A stretch of DNA of 64,000 bases from assembly GCA_946183785.1 (NCBI GenBank), contig CAMHCS010000007.1, positions 26,809-90,808 on the forward strand, written 5' to 3'. Shown here piece after piece: positions 1 to 9,609 of the stretch. The stretch is from an uncultured Selenomonadales bacterium (GTDB lineage Bacteria; Bacillota; Negativicutes; Selenomonadales; Selenomonadaceae). The position numbers and the translations under genes are program-made. Each line of letters starts with the position of its first letter. Within the stretch, counting starts at the first letter, position 1. The notes beneath the pieces are model-generated. The model worked only from the letters and a program-made list of their open reading frames with translations. It ran no database searches and had not been told where the DNA came from.

Positions 1-151
1 ACAGTCCGCGCACATCTATCGTCCCGTCCGGAACGGTACGGGCGAAAACGCGGTCCCATCGAAAAAACCGGCATTGGCAGTATAACTCAAGCTTCCTGAT
101 GTCATCTGTTTGCCTGCGCAAAGGATATCATAAACATCAGTCGAACGCAAT

Positions 152-185
152 AAAAAATCCACTGCCTTTCAAAAAAAGCAGTGGA
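152..185 (-). terminator. Rho-independent terminator after sigH
   Basis: Arms TCCACTGC (158-165) and GCAGTGGA (178-185) form a perfect 8-bp stem. On the minus strand it is followed by a T-run (152-157). It lies just past the sigH stop. The bases before it (1-151) show no gene I can recognise. Confidence 0.85.
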
Positions 186-199
186 CAAAACTCGTTTTC

Positions 200-922
200 T
201 CAGCCGTCGAGCCGATGACGATTAATAGAGGTGAGACCGCGATAAATGAGTCCCAGATCCACATCGTGGCCGCGCGAATCCATATATTTTTCAATCTTGC
301 GCTTCACGCGCTGAAGGGCGTTGTCGATGGACTTGACCCGACGGTGAAGATCGACCGCGATCTCATGATACGACTTGCCGTCAAGATAGAGCATCAGCAC
401 GCGCCATTCGAGATCGCTGAGGATTTCCTCCATCTTCGCCTCGATGTCGATAAACTCTTCACGGCTGATGACAAGCTCCTCAGGATCCGCGATGCACGCG
501 CCGGAAAGCACGTCAAGGAGCGTACGCTCCGAATCCTCGTCGTAGATCGGTTTGTTGAGGGATATATACGAATTCAGCGGAATATGCTTCTGGCGAGTCG
601 CCGTCTTGATTGCGGTAATGATCTGGCGCGTCACGCAAAGCTCCGCAAACGCACGAAAAGAAGAGAGCTTGTCGTTGCGGAAATCGCGAATCGCCTTGTA
701 CAGGCCGATCATGCCTTCCTGAATGATATCTTCCCGGTCCGCGCCGATCAAGAAATACGACCGGGCCTTCGCGCGCACAAAATTCCTGTACTTATTGATG
801 AGATATTCCAATGCGGCGCGCCCATCGGAGGTCTTGATCCGCAAAACGATCTCTTCGTCGGTCAGGTTGTCGAATTCACTAGAAACCGCTTCGTTGACCA
901 GGGTCGCTGCGTCCGTTTCCAT
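200..922 (-). CDS. sigH: RNA polymerase sigma factor SigH (sigma-70 family)
   Basis: A 240-aa alternative sigma factor. The N-terminal half carries the region 2 signature (an EDIIQEGMIGLYKAIRDF-like helix near residues 65-85), which binds core polymerase and the -10 element. The C-terminal half carries a region 4 helix-turn-helix around residues 170-215 for -35 recognition. Length and the layout of the two regions fit the SigH/Spo0H group. In Firmicutes SigH directs transition-phase, competence and early sporulation genes; in non-sporing Negativicutes its regulon is unclear. It stands alone, with a strong terminator downstream and a MITE-like repeat upstream. The start at 922 gives the expected short acidic N-terminus. 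Confidence 0.9.
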   Translation of the reverse strand: METDAATLVNEAVSSEFDNLTDEEIVLRIKTSDGRAALEYLINKYRNFVRAKARSYFLIGADREDIIQEGMIGLYKAIRDFRNDKLSSFRAFAELCVTRQIITAIKTATRQKHIPLNSYISLNKPIYDEDSERTLLDVLSGACIADPEELVISREEFIDIEAKMEEILSDLEWRVLMLYLDGKSYHEIAVDLHRRVKSIDNALQRVKRKIEKYMDSRGHDVDLGLIYRGLTSINRHRLDG

Positions 923-1026
923 TCGATCTGCCTCCCAAAATAATAAAGCGTTCTATGGAACGCCTTATAACAAACCGATAGAATTATATCGCAGAAACCG
1001 CCTCTCGTCAAGAAAAGGAAGGGCTT

Positions 1027-1183
1027 AGGAACTGTGCATCAATAATTACAGCATCCTGCTTGTCTAAATCTGCCATAGCGTCGTTGTCGTCATTCGCCAT
1101 AGCACCGCTATGACTCGCTCCTCCGCCTAGCTATGACAGATTTATCCTGCGCATAATGCAGCAATTATTTTCTCACAGTTCCT
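1027..1183. repeat. MITE-like repeat, copy 1
   Basis: A 157-bp non-coding element that begins AGGAACTGTG and ends in the inverted form CACAGTTCCT, giving imperfect terminal inverted repeats of about 20 bp. Its interior (CGTTGTCG, CATAGC..CGCTATG, CTCCGCC, ATCCTGCGC in the same order) matches a second copy at 5236-5391. It sits between sigH and ahbB and accounts for most of the 923-1210 gap. No ORF inside looks real. Confidence 0.75.
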
Positions 1184-1210
1184 TAATTCCTGCGGTTTGG
1201 GCCATTTTTC

Positions 1211-1693
1211 TCATTTTTCATCAAGTTCGCAAAAATACCGCATGGCCGCCTTTTTCCATTCCCGCACGGAATAAAAGGTCCTGCGCTCTCCCAGTCGGTT
1301 TTCCGTGGAAATGCGGTCGGCTGTCTGCTCGCACTCCTCATGGCTCCGTGCGTGAAGCATCGCATAGAAATTATACGGCCATTCCGGCAATGTTTCGCGG
1401 GAGTAACAGTGGGAAACCGCCGCTTCTCGGCTCACAGCCTCCCCGACCTCGTCAAGACGTTCCTCGGGAACCTGCCAGACGCAGAGCGCGTTCGCGGAAA
1501 AACCGGCCCGCCTGTGCTGGAGCACAGCGCCGACGCGGCGAAGCGCGCCCTGCTGTTTCATTTTTCTCAAACGGGAAAGCAATTCATTTTCTTCCATGCC
1601 CGCTTCTCTGGCCAGCGCTGCATAAGGCCTAGGCGTAATCGGGATGCCGTCCGCCAGCGCGCGAACGATGCGCCGATCCGCTTCCTCCAGCAT
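1211..1693 (-). CDS. ahbB: Siroheme decarboxylase subunit AhbB (Lrp/AsnC fold)
   Basis: A 160-aa protein with an N-terminal winged helix-turn-helix and a C-terminal Lrp-like alpha/beta domain. It carries segments typical of AhbB: an RAGFSANALCVWQVPEER stretch near residue 62, VSHCYSRE near residue 94, and EWPYNFYAMLHARS. Known family members look like Lrp regulators, but with AhbA they form the enzyme that removes two carboxyl groups from siroheme to give didecarboxysiroheme in the alternative haem pathway. It lies 41 bp downstream of ahbA, so the two are probably cotranscribed. A plain Lrp-type regulator is the alternative but fits the motifs less well. Confidence 0.82.
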   Translation of the reverse strand: MLEEADRRIVRALADGIPITPRPYAALAREAGMEENELLSRLRKMKQQGALRRVGAVLQHRRAGFSANALCVWQVPEERLDEVGEAVSREAAVSHCYSRETLPEWPYNFYAMLHARSHEECEQTADRISTENRLGERRTFYSVREWKKAAMRYFCELDEK

Positions 1694-1734
1694 CGTATCG
1701 ATCCCTCCTCTTAGGAACTGCTACGGAAAACTCC

Positions 1735-2187
1735 TTACTCCAAATGAAACTGCACGCGAATCTTATATTTTTTTCGTGAATGCATTGCAATCATCCGCTC
1801 CACGCCCGGCAATGCGCGAAACGCCGCAAGGAGCTCCTCTCGCCGTGCTTCCGACGGAGTCTGCAGCGTGAACCAGAGATTGTATTCCCCTTCCCTCTCA
1901 TAGTTGTGGGTCACGCCGTCATACCCATTGACGCTTCCAACGACGCTTGCCATTTTTTCCGGAGCGACCCGAAGCGCAACGAGGGTCCCCTGATATCCGA
2001 GCGCGTCGGAATCAAAATACGCGCCTAAACGCCGCAAATATCCGCCTTCCTTGAGCGCCGCCAGCCGTTCGAGCAGAGTTTCTTCCTTCGTGTGCAATCT
2101 CTCCGCCAGAACGGCAAAAGGCCGCGGCTCGAGAGGAAGCTCTTCCTGCACCGCGTTCAGGATCGCCTTGTCAAATTCCGAAAGCAT
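1735..2187 (-). CDS. ahbA: Siroheme decarboxylase subunit AhbA (Lrp/AsnC fold)
   Basis: A 150-aa partner of the downstream ahbB product with the same winged-helix plus Lrp-domain layout. The segments YLRRLGAYFDSDALGYQGTL and DGVTHNYEREGEYNLWFTL (residues about 50-110) are the conserved AhbA blocks; the His and Tyr in HNYxR lie in the active-site region of the heterodimer. It is the promoter-proximal gene of the pair. The neighbours (engB, lon) are not tetrapyrrole genes, so context does not add support and the assignment rests on motifs. Confidence 0.82.
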   Translation of the reverse strand: MLSEFDKAILNAVQEELPLEPRPFAVLAERLHTKEETLLERLAALKEGGYLRRLGAYFDSDALGYQGTLVALRVAPEKMASVVGSVNGYDGVTHNYEREGEYNLWFTLQTPSEARREELLAAFRALPGVERMIAMHSRKKYKIRVQFHLE

Positions 2188-2206
2188 GGCAGTTCCTCCT
2201 CCGACG

Positions 2207-2238
2207 AAAAAACACCGAGCCGCCGTTTTCGCCCGGTG
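2207..2238 (-). terminator. Rho-independent terminator after engB
   Basis: Arms CACCGAGC (2213-2220) and GCCCGGTG (2231-2238) pair with one G-T wobble. A six-T run follows on the minus strand (2207-2212). It separates lon-engB from ahbA-ahbB. Confidence 0.75.
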
Positions 2239-2259
2239 CTTCTGTCAACTATGCATATT

Positions 2260-2889
2260 TTACAGAGAATTTGCAATCACGTCAAGCAATTCTGAACGCC
2301 CTTCATTTTTTAAGGACGAATACGGCAATATGTCCAGCTCTGGAACGCCCAGCGCCTCGCGCATTCTGTCCGTCTGCTGTTTTCCCGCCCCGCGTCCCAG
2401 CTTGTCCGCCTTCGTCGCGACGACGAGCACGGGAATCCCGTTTGCCGTCAGCCATCGAAACATGTCCAGATCCGACTGCATCGGGTCGTGACGAATATCG
2501 ATCAGCTGCGCGACAAAGCGTATGTTCTTCGAATGCAGCAGATATTCCTCGATGAACTTCTTCCACGTCAGCCTTTGCGCCTTGCCGGTCTTCGCGTACC
2601 CATAGCCGGGCAGGTCGACGAGGTAAAAATCCCGCCGCGCTTCCTCGCCTTCGATCTTCATGCCGACGTCGTAAAAATTGATTGTCTGCGTCTTTCCCGG
2701 CTGCCTCGAGACGCGCGCCAGATTCCTGACGCGTGTCAGCGAATTGATCAGCGAGGACTTGCCGACGTTGGACCGCCCGATAAAGACGATCTCCGGCCGC
2801 TCTTCCTTCGGATACTGCTCCCGCTTTACCGCTGAGGCCAGATATTTCCCCTGCGTGACGATTACCCGTTCTTTCACGGCTTCACCCAC
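2260..2889 (-). CDS. engB: Ribosome biogenesis GTPase EngB (YsxC/YihA)
   Basis: A 209-aa small GTPase for late 50S subunit assembly. The G1 loop GRSNVGKS is at residues 38-45, the G3 motif is DLPGYG, and the G4 motif TKAD is in the C-terminal third; the length is normal for the family. Its start lies 16 bp inside the 3' end of lon, so the two are translationally coupled. The lon-engB order is common in Firmicutes. A terminator follows directly. Confidence 0.95.
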   Translation of the reverse strand: MGEAVKERVIVTQGKYLASAVKREQYPKEERPEIVFIGRSNVGKSSLINSLTRVRNLARVSRQPGKTQTINFYDVGMKIEGEEARRDFYLVDLPGYGYAKTGKAQRLTWKKFIEEYLLHSKNIRFVAQLIDIRHDPMQSDLDMFRWLTANGIPVLVVATKADKLGRGAGKQQTDRMREALGVPELDILPYSSLKNEGRSELLDVIANSL

Positions 2890-5216
2890 ACATGAGACAG
2901 CACCTCGTCCATCGACGCGACGGGCACAAAGGTCAACCGCTCCCGCACCTGCTCGGGAATCTCCTCAATATCGCGGACATTGTCCTTAGGCAGAATAATC
3001 GTATGCATTCCTTCCCGGTACGCCGCCAGCACTTTCTCCTTCAAGCCTCCGATGGGAAGCACGCGCCCGCGCAGCGTAATCTCTCCGGTCATAGCGACGT
3101 CGCTCCTGACCTTGCGTTTTGTCAGCGCGGACACCATTGCCGTCGCCATCGTGATGCCGGCGGAGGGGCCGTCTTTCGGCACCGCGCCTTCCGGCAAGTG
3201 GATATGGATATCGTTTTTCTCGTAAAAATCCTTCGGCAGCTTGAAGCGAGCCGCGCGGCTCCGAATGTACGAAAGACCCGCCTGCGCCGATTCCTTCATC
3301 ACGTCGCCCAGCTGTCCTGTGAGTATCAACTCGCCTTTGCCCTTTAAAATCGTGACTTCCGTCGGCAAGATGTCCCCGCCCATCTCCGTCCACGCCATTC
3401 CGGTGACGACGCCGACCTGTGGCTCTTTTTCCGCCTTGGTGTGCAAGAATTTCGGTCGGCCGAGAAAATCCTCCAGCGATTTCGCGGCCACGACGACTTT
3501 CTTGTCGTTCTCCTCCACGATACGGCGCGCCGCCTTGCGGCAGATCTCTCCCAGCTTCCGCTCCAGTTCGCGAACGCCCGCCTCCCGCGTGTACTCCGCG
3601 ATAATTCGGCGGATGACGCCGACGCCGACGGTAACCTCTCCGGCCGTCAATCCGTTCTCTTTCCGCTGGCGCGGCCACAGATAGCGCTTCGCGATCTCAA
3701 TCTTTTCCTGTTCCGTGTAACTGGAAAGCGTGATGATTTCCATGCGGTCGCGCAGTGCGCGAGGGATTCCGCCCATGTCGTTGGCCGTGACGATCCAGAA
3801 CACTTCGGAAAGGTCGAAGGGCAGGTCGACGTAATGATCGGTAAAGGTGCAATTTTGCGCCGGGTCCAGCACCTCCAGCAGCGCGGCCGCCGGATCGCCC
3901 TGATAGTCATGGGAAAGCTTGTCCACCTCGTCCAGCAGGAAGACGGGATTTTTCACACCGGAGCGGCGAATGCCTTCCATGACGCGTCCGGCCATCGCGC
4001 CTATATAGGTGCGTCGGTGACCGCGAATTTCCGCTTCGTCCCGTATCCCGCCCAACGAGGCGCGCGTGAACTTGCGGCCTACGGCGCGGGCGACCGACGC
4101 CGCCAGCGACGTCTTCCCGACGCCCGGCGGCCCCACAAGGCAGAGAATCGGGGATTTATGTTTCGCTTCGCCGTTCCTGGCCGCCGCCTTCTCGATGACG
4201 AGCTGATGCACGGCAAGGTAATCGAGAATGCGCTCCTTGACTTTCTTCAGTCCGTAATGATCGCGCTCCAAAATGCGCGCGGCTTTCCGGATATCCAGCG
4301 TATCCTTCGTCGCCTCTTCCCATGGCAGCTCCAGCAGGCAATCAATATAGGCGCGCACGACGCCCGTTTCCGCGGAATACCCGGAGATGCCCTCCAGTCG
4401 CCGGATCTCCTTCTCAATCGCCTTTCGAACCTCGTCGGAGCACTTTTTACCCTTCAGCCGCTTCTGGTATTCCTCCACTGCGGCCTGCCGCCCGTCCTGA
4501 TCGCCCAGCTCTTTCTGAATCACCTTGATCTTTTCGCGCAAATAATAATCGCGCTGCAGTTTCTCCATCTGCTGGCGGACTTCAGTGCCTAGCTTATTCT
4601 CGATCGCGAGCACCTCCAGCTCGTGCACGAGCAGGGCGTAAAGCTTCCGCATACGATCGCCGACGTCGATCAGCTCCAAAAGCGCCTGCTTATCCTCCAC
4701 CGTGAGATTCATGTGGCTGGAGATCAAATCGGCCATTCGGCCCGAATCCTCGAGAATAGAAACGGAAACCAGCGCTTCCGCCGGAATCTTTCGCGTGGCC
4801 TTGACCCATTCCTCAAACCGATGTACGACGCCCCGCGTGAGCGCCTCCATTTCCATCGAAGGGATGATTTCGTCCCGAAGGCACAGCACCTCCGCCTCGT
4901 CGTACTTTTCCAGCGTCTTGATATGTCGGATGCTCGCCCGCTCTATTCCCTCGACGAGCACGCGAAGCGCGCCGCCGGGCAGCTTGAAGAGCTGACGGAT
5001 CTCGGCGACGGTTCCCATCATAAATAAATCGTTGTAGTCCGGTTCCTCGATGTCCGCGTTTTTCTGCGCGACGAGCAGGATGCGCCGATTGGCCAGCATC
5101 GCCTGCTCAATGGCGCCCACGGAGCGCGCGCGTCCCGCGTCCAAATGAATGATCATCGCCGGGAATACGACCATGCCGCGCAGCGGCAGCAGTGGAATTT
5201 TCTCGGTACCCCGCAT
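2874..5216 (-). CDS. lon: ATP-dependent protease La (Lon)
   Basis: A 780-aa cytosolic AAA+ serine protease that degrades damaged and regulatory proteins. An N-terminal substrate-binding LON domain (about 1-200) is followed by a coiled-coil linker, an AAA module with Walker A GPPGVGKT near residue 360, and a C-terminal protease domain with the catalytic serine in KDGPSAG (about S685) and the dyad lysine in GLKEKVLAA. The start at 5216 follows GGAGGG. A MITE-like repeat and the clpX terminator separate it from clpX, so it has its own promoter region there. Confidence 0.96.
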   Translation of the reverse strand: MRGTEKIPLLPLRGMVVFPAMIIHLDAGRARSVGAIEQAMLANRRILLVAQKNADIEEPDYNDLFMMGTVAEIRQLFKLPGGALRVLVEGIERASIRHIKTLEKYDEAEVLCLRDEIIPSMEMEALTRGVVHRFEEWVKATRKIPAEALVSVSILEDSGRMADLISSHMNLTVEDKQALLELIDVGDRMRKLYALLVHELEVLAIENKLGTEVRQQMEKLQRDYYLREKIKVIQKELGDQDGRQAAVEEYQKRLKGKKCSDEVRKAIEKEIRRLEGISGYSAETGVVRAYIDCLLELPWEEATKDTLDIRKAARILERDHYGLKKVKERILDYLAVHQLVIEKAAARNGEAKHKSPILCLVGPPGVGKTSLAASVARAVGRKFTRASLGGIRDEAEIRGHRRTYIGAMAGRVMEGIRRSGVKNPVFLLDEVDKLSHDYQGDPAAALLEVLDPAQNCTFTDHYVDLPFDLSEVFWIVTANDMGGIPRALRDRMEIITLSSYTEQEKIEIAKRYLWPRQRKENGLTAGEVTVGVGVIRRIIAEYTREAGVRELERKLGEICRKAARRIVEENDKKVVVAAKSLEDFLGRPKFLHTKAEKEPQVGVVTGMAWTEMGGDILPTEVTILKGKGELILTGQLGDVMKESAQAGLSYIRSRAARFKLPKDFYEKNDIHIHLPEGAVPKDGPSAGITMATAMVSALTKRKVRSDVAMTGEITLRGRVLPIGGLKEKVLAAYREGMHTIILPKDNVRDIEEIPEQVRERLTFVPVASMDEVLSHVWVKP

Positions 5217-5235
5217 ATCGGGCCCTCCTTTTATA

Positions 5236-5391
5236 AGGAACTGTACACAAATAACTCAGGAATCTTGCTTGTCGATATTCCGCTGTCTTCGTTGTCGCCA
5301 GTCGGCATAGCCCGCTATGCCTCCTTCCTCCGCCTCGGCAGCAAAAATATATCCTGCGCGCATCTTCCTATCTTATTTGCTTCCAGCTCCT
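5236..5391. repeat. MITE-like repeat, copy 2
   Basis: A 156-bp element that starts AGGAACTGT and ends AGCTCCT. It shares length, ends and internal blocks with the copy at 1027-1183. It lies in the lon promoter region and abuts the clpX terminator, so it could supply or disrupt regulatory signals. It is more diverged at its right end than copy 1. Confidence 0.72.
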
Positions 5392-5421
5392 AAAAAAGGC
5401 ACTGTCATAAACAGTGCCTTT
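5392..5421 (-). terminator. Terminator of the tig-clpP-clpX operon
   Basis: Arms AAAGGCACTGT (5395-5405) and ACAGTGCCTTT (5411-5421) form a perfect 11-bp stem with a 5-nt loop. A T-run follows on the minus strand. Confidence 0.9.
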
Positions 5422-5435
5422 GATAATTTTCGGTA

Positions 5436-6713
5436 TCAAGCCGATGCGACGTGCTGTCTGAGCATCTGCGCCGTCTTGCCCGAATCCATCGTCAGCACGG
5501 GATCGAGATGACGGCTGATCACTTCTTTTGTCACACGGCAGAGCGTCACGCCTTCGATCGAGGGAAGCTCAAACATGACGTTCCGCATGACGTCCTCGAT
5601 AATGGCCCGAAGCCCTCGCGCCCCCGTCTTGTGTTTCAGGACCTCCCGGGCAATCAAATGCAGGGCCTCGTCGTCAAACGCAAGTTTGACGCCGTCGAGA
5701 GACAACAGCTTCTGATACTGCTTGACGAGCGCGTTTTTCGGCTCCGTCAAGATGCGGACGAGCGCTTCCTCCTCCAGAGCCTCCAGCGTGACCACCACCG
5801 GCAAGCGTCCGATAAATTCCGGAATCAGGCCGCCCTTGAGCAGATCCTCCGGAAGAATGTGCTTGAGCGTCTCGCCGATGTTCTTTTGCTCCCGCGAGCC
5901 CATTTCCGCGCCGAAGCCGATCCCTTTCTTGCCCATGCGCTCTTCGATGATCTTTTCGATACCGTCGAAAGCGCCGCCGCAAATGAACAGGATATTCGTC
6001 GTGTCGATCTGTATCAAGTCCTGATGCGGATGCTTTCGTCCGCCTTGGGGCGGAACGGAAGCCGTCGTCCCTTCGAGGATTTTCAGGAGCGCCTGCTGGA
6101 CGCCCTCGCCCGACACGTCGCGCGTAATCGACATATTTTCCGACTTACGCGCAATCTTGTCGATCTCATCGATATAGACAATGCCTTTCTCCGCGCGTTC
6201 CACATCGTAGTCCGCCGCCTGAATGAGCTTCAGCAGGATATTCTCGACGTCCTCGCCGACATAACCCGCTTCCGTCAGCGACGTGGCGTCCGCCATCGCG
6301 AACGGCACGTTCAGGATACGCGCCAGCGTTTGCGCGAGCAAGGTTTTCCCGCTGCCCGTCGGGCCGAGCATCAGGATATTCGACTTCGTGAGCTCCACAT
6401 CGTCGCCCGAGCGTCCGGCAGGAAGATTTATTCTTTTATAATGGTTATACACCGCTACGGCAAGAGCCTTCTTCGCTTCCTGCTGACCGATGACATACTG
6501 GTCGAGAATCTCCGCGATCTCTTTCGGCTTCGGAATGTCCTGCAGCTCTACTTCATGCTCGCCGCTGAACTCTTCCTCGATAATCTCGTTGCAGAGCTCG
6601 ATGCACTCGTCGCAGATATAGACGCCCGGACCCGCTACGAGCTTTCGGACTTGATCCTGCGCTTTTCCGCAGAAGGAACATTTCATCTGGCTCCTGTCGT
6701 CCCCGAATTTCAT
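5436..6713 (-). CDS. clpX: ATP-dependent Clp protease ATP-binding subunit ClpX
   Basis: A 425-aa AAA+ unfoldase that feeds substrates to ClpP. The N-terminal zinc-binding domain has cysteines at 12, 15, 34 and 37. Walker A GPTGSGKT is at 117-124 and a Walker [10 protein letters not shown] follows. The IGF-type ClpP-contact loop is visible as KGIGFGAEM. It is the last gene of tig-clpP-clpX, 39 bp after clpP, with a strong terminator behind it. Confidence 0.96.
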   Translation of the reverse strand: MKFGDDRSQMKCSFCGKAQDQVRKLVAGPGVYICDECIELCNEIIEEEFSGEHEVELQDIPKPKEIAEILDQYVIGQQEAKKALAVAVYNHYKRINLPAGRSGDDVELTKSNILMLGPTGSGKTLLAQTLARILNVPFAMADATSLTEAGYVGEDVENILLKLIQAADYDVERAEKGIVYIDEIDKIARKSENMSITRDVSGEGVQQALLKILEGTTASVPPQGGRKHPHQDLIQIDTTNILFICGGAFDGIEKIIEERMGKKGIGFGAEMGSREQKNIGETLKHILPEDLLKGGLIPEFIGRLPVVVTLEALEEEALVRILTEPKNALVKQYQKLLSLDGVKLAFDDEALHLIAREVLKHKTGARGLRAIIEDVMRNVMFELPSIEGVTLCRVTKEVISRHLDPVLTMDSGKTAQMLRQHVASA

Positions 6714-6752
6714 TCTGCCGTAGCTCCCCTCTTGGACATCGTTTCCAATCGC

Positions 6753-7379
6753 TTACTTCTTCTCCTCTTTCGGCGGGCGTATGGAAATGACCTCGTCGAT
6801 CAGGCCGTATTCCTTCGCTTCCTGCGCGTTCATGAAATTGTCGCGCTCCGTATCCTGGACGATCTTGTCCCGCTCCTGTCCCGTGTGCTTCACGAGAATG
6901 TCGTTGCCAATCTCCCGCAGGCGCAATATTTCTTTCGCCTGGATCTGGATATCTGTCGATTGTCCCTGCGCGCCGCCGAGGGGCTGATGGATCATGATGC
7001 GGGCCAGCGGAAGCGCGTACCGCTTGCCCGGAGCGCCGGCCGCCAGGAGAAGCGCTCCCATGCTGGCCGCCTGTCCGATGCAGATCGTCGACACGTCGGG
7101 GCGAATATACTGCATCGTGTCATAAATGGCAAGCCCCGCCGTCACGACGCCGCCCGGACTGTTGATATACAGATGGATATCCTTGTCGGGATCCTCCGCC
7201 TCCAAAAACAGAAGCTGCGCCACGACCACATTGGCCACGCTGTCGTCGATAGAGCCGCCGACAAAAACGATACGGTCCTTCAAAAGGCGCGAATAGATGT
7301 CGTAAGCGCGCTCTCCGCGATTCGAGCGTTCCACGACCATCGGCACATAATAATTCATGCGCGGTTCTTCATAGCTCAT
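6753..7379 (-). CDS. clpP: ATP-dependent Clp protease proteolytic subunit ClpP
   Basis: A 208-aa serine peptidase that forms the barrel degraded by ClpX-delivered substrates. The catalytic serine is S106 in [14 protein letters not shown] and the histidine is H131 in [10 protein letters not shown]; an aspartate follows in the ERDNFMNA segment. It is 20 bp downstream of tig and 39 bp upstream of clpX, the usual order for folding and degradation genes. Confidence 0.96.
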   Translation of the reverse strand: MSYEEPRMNYYVPMVVERSNRGERAYDIYSRLLKDRIVFVGGSIDDSVANVVVAQLLFLEAEDPDKDIHLYINSPGGVVTAGLAIYDTMQYIRPDVSTICIGQAASMGALLLAAGAPGKRYALPLARIMIHQPLGGAQGQSTDIQIQAKEILRLREIGNDILVKHTGQERDKIVQDTERDNFMNAQEAKEYGLIDEVISIRPPKEEKK

Positions 7380-7399
7380 GTTGATTCTCCCTGAAAAAA

Positions 7400-8689
7400 T
7401 TATTCAGCGATATTGTCGACGATGAATTTCGCCGTCTTGCGGCGCATGACCGTCACCGCGAGGTCGTTCAGGCGGCCCTGCTGGCGGACGATTTTCTGCA
7501 CCTGCGCCGGCGTCGCGTTGTAAAGCTGCGCCATCATCGCAATCTCCGTGCGGATATCGTCGCCCGTGACCTCGATCTTCTCCGCCTTGGCCACCGCTTC
7601 CAGCATCAGGTCGGTGCGGACGTTCTTCTCCGCCGTCTCACGATACTGGTCGCGCAACTTCATCATATCTCCGCCCGTGTACTGGAGATACTGCTCGAAT
7701 TTCATGCCCTGCTGCTCCAGACGCATCGCGAACTCACGGAGCATCTGATCGATGCGGTCCTCGACCATCACGTCGGGAATATCCATCGAAGCGTTCTCCG
7801 CCGCCTTGTCGATGGCTGCCACCCGGCGGTCGTTCTCCGCCTTCGACTCCGCCGCCTTCTCCAGCTTGTCGCGGACGTCCTTCTTAAGCTCGTCCACCGT
7901 CTTGAATACGCTGGCCTGCTGCACGAACTCGTCGTTTAAATCCGGCAGCACTTTATTCTTCAGCTTGTTCAGCTTGCACTTGAAAACGGCCTCTTTGCCC
8001 GCGACTTTCTCTGAATGATAATCCTCGGGGAATGTAACCTTCACTTCCCGTTCCTCGCCGACCTTCATACCGACAAGCTGATCTTCAAAGCCGGGAATGA
8101 AGCTGCCGGAGCCGAGCTGCAGAGGATAATCCTTGCCCTCGCCGCCTTCAAAAGCTTCGCCGTCCACAAAGCCCTTGAAATCGATCGTCGTCAGGTCGCC
8201 CATCTGCGCCTCCGCGCCCTCCGGAGCGTCCACCATCTGCGCTTTGCGGTCGCGCATCTTGTCGATATGCTGCATGACCGTCTCGTCGGTGATCTCCTCG
8301 ACCTTTTTCTCAACCTTCAAACCCTTGTATTCGCCGAGCGTGACTTCGGGCTTCGGCGTCACCGTGGCTTTCAGGATGAAAGGCTTTCCTTCCTCTGCCT
8401 GCACGCGCTCAAAGCTCGGATAAGACGCCAGCTCCAGCTTCTCCTCGGCCATCGCCTCGTCAAAGACTTTCGGGCCGAATTTCTCGTAGGCCTCGTCAAT
8501 CAGCGCCTCCTTGCCGATGCGCTGCTCGATGATATGGCGCGGAGCCTTGCCGCGACGGAATCCCGGAATGTTGACTTCCTTCGCGATGTTTTTCGCGGCC
8601 TGCGCTATCGCCTTGTCCCAATCCTCGGCCGCCGCCTCGATCGTCAAAACGACCTGCTGATTTTCTCCGTTTTCTCTGGAAACCTTCAT
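7400..8689 (-). CDS. tig: Trigger factor (ribosome-associated chaperone, PPIase)
   Basis: A 429-aa protein when started at the ATG at 8689 (MKVSREN...). An upstream in-frame ATG at 8821 would add 44 residues unlike the family, so the later start is preferred; a GGGAGG lies upstream of it. The N-terminal ribosome-binding domain has the signature GFRRGKAP near residue 45. A central FKBP-like PPIase domain ([26 protein letters not shown]) and a helical C-terminal domain follow. It is the first gene of the tig-clpP-clpX operon. Confidence 0.95.
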   Translation of the reverse strand: MKVSRENGENQQVVLTIEAAAEDWDKAIAQAAKNIAKEVNIPGFRRGKAPRHIIEQRIGKEALIDEAYEKFGPKVFDEAMAEEKLELASYPSFERVQAEEGKPFILKATVTPKPEVTLGEYKGLKVEKKVEEITDETVMQHIDKMRDRKAQMVDAPEGAEAQMGDLTTIDFKGFVDGEAFEGGEGKDYPLQLGSGSFIPGFEDQLVGMKVGEEREVKVTFPEDYHSEKVAGKEAVFKCKLNKLKNKVLPDLNDEFVQQASVFKTVDELKKDVRDKLEKAAESKAENDRRVAAIDKAAENASMDIPDVMVEDRIDQMLREFAMRLEQQGMKFEQYLQYTGGDMMKLRDQYRETAEKNVRTDLMLEAVAKAEKIEVTGDDIRTEIAMMAQLYNATPAQVQKIVRQQGRLNDLAVTVMRRKTAKFIVDNIAE

Positions 8690-8826
8690 AACCTGAAATG
8701 CCCTCCCATTTATCAGGAACGCCGTCCGCGCCCCTTTCTTCGCATATTGTCTGCGGTACGATCCACATACGCCGAACATACCACAAGGCATAATACCATA
8801 AATAGCCGAGAAAAACAACAAAAATA

Positions 8827-8876
8827 CAAAAATCCCCTGCGGAAAACGTAACCTGACATTTCCCGCAGGGGTTTTT
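8827..8876. terminator. Bidirectional terminator between tig and the YbjN-like gene
   Basis: CCCCTGCGG (8834-8842) pairs with CCGCAGGGG (8863-8871). The stem is flanked by an A-run on the left and TTTTT on the right, so it can stop transcription in both directions. It ends the 8884-9315 gene. Confidence 0.8.
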
Positions 8877-8883
8877 GACCTTT

Positions 8884-9315
8884 TTACGCCCAGACCGAGT
8901 GCATGATTTCCTTGTAAGCTTCGTTCAAATGGCGGATGATCACGTCGAACATCGCATAAACCATATCGCCGATGGGTTCACTCTCGGTGGAAATAAGAGG
9001 TATGTCGAGAAGCAGCGCGCCCTCGTCATCGAAGAAATATTTCAGCGGCTTGTACTGCTTGTTGTAGCCGTTGGCAGCCTTCATCACCGCCAGTTCGTTT
9101 TTTTCGGTCAGCGCCTTCGGCGCGACAAGCACGCGGACAACGCCGTAAATGCTGTCATCGAAAATTACGACCGTCGGCAGCTTATTTCCGTCGACGTCGA
9201 TCTGGGATCGGAACAGCACCGTGTGCAGCTCGTCCTCGCGCTCCTCCACCGTGAACACATTCTCGATGTCTTTCTCCTTCAAATAGGCCTGAAATTGCTC
9301 CGCTTTCTTGTTCAA
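8884..9315 (-). CDS. YbjN-like domain protein
   Basis: A 143-aa soluble protein without signal peptide or membrane segment. The pattern of strand-rich N-terminus (VLFRSQIDVDGNKLPTVVIF), a central NGYNKQYKPLKYFF segment and a C-terminal amphipathic helix resembles the YbjN/type III secretion-chaperone-like fold, a family linked loosely to stress and motility regulation. The function is not known. It is a monocistronic unit between the antiporter operon and tig. Confidence 0.5.
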   Translation of the reverse strand: MNKKAEQFQAYLKEKDIENVFTVEEREDELHTVLFRSQIDVDGNKLPTVVIFDDSIYGVVRVLVAPKALTEKNELAVMKAANGYNKQYKPLKYFFDDEGALLLDIPLISTESEPIGDMVYAMFDVIIRHLNEAYKEIMHSVWA

Positions 9316-9536
9316 TTTTCATTCCTCCCGTAATTATTATACTTGGATTATTATACCAGAATGCCGCCGGGATGACAAAAATCAGCCGCGTGTGCCCTTG
9401 GAATATGATAAAGCTTCCTAAGTGAAAGGGTATCTTACATGGCCGCCGCAAAGCCTCCCTCCTGTCGCCGGCGGATCAGCATGCGCACATTTTAAAAACA
9501 GGATATAAGTCCCGCAATATCTTTGACATTGTCTGG

Positions 9537-9590
9537 CAAAAAATCTCCCCTTACGCTATCGTTTTCCGGCAACGTATGGGGAGATTGCTT
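9537..9590 (-). terminator. Terminator of the antiporter operon
   Basis: Long hairpin: AATCTCCCC (9542-9550) pairs with GGGGAGATT (9578-9586), extended by TACG/CGTA inside. A T-run follows on the minus strand. It sits 20 bp past the last antiporter gene. The rest of 9316-9609 has no gene that I can see. Confidence 0.85.
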
Positions 9591-9609
9591 TTGCCATGCA
9601 GAATCTACA

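Noticed and set aside
1211..2187. Two Lrp/AsnC-type transcription regulators
   Set aside because: The HTH plus Lrp fold is shared, but the RAGFxxNALCVWxVPEER/VSHCY and GVTHNYxR/YNLWFTL blocks are those of siroheme decarboxylase subunits.
8690..8821. N-terminal extension of trigger factor
   Set aside because: The added residues are unlike the family, and the ATG at 8689 gives the normal start and length.
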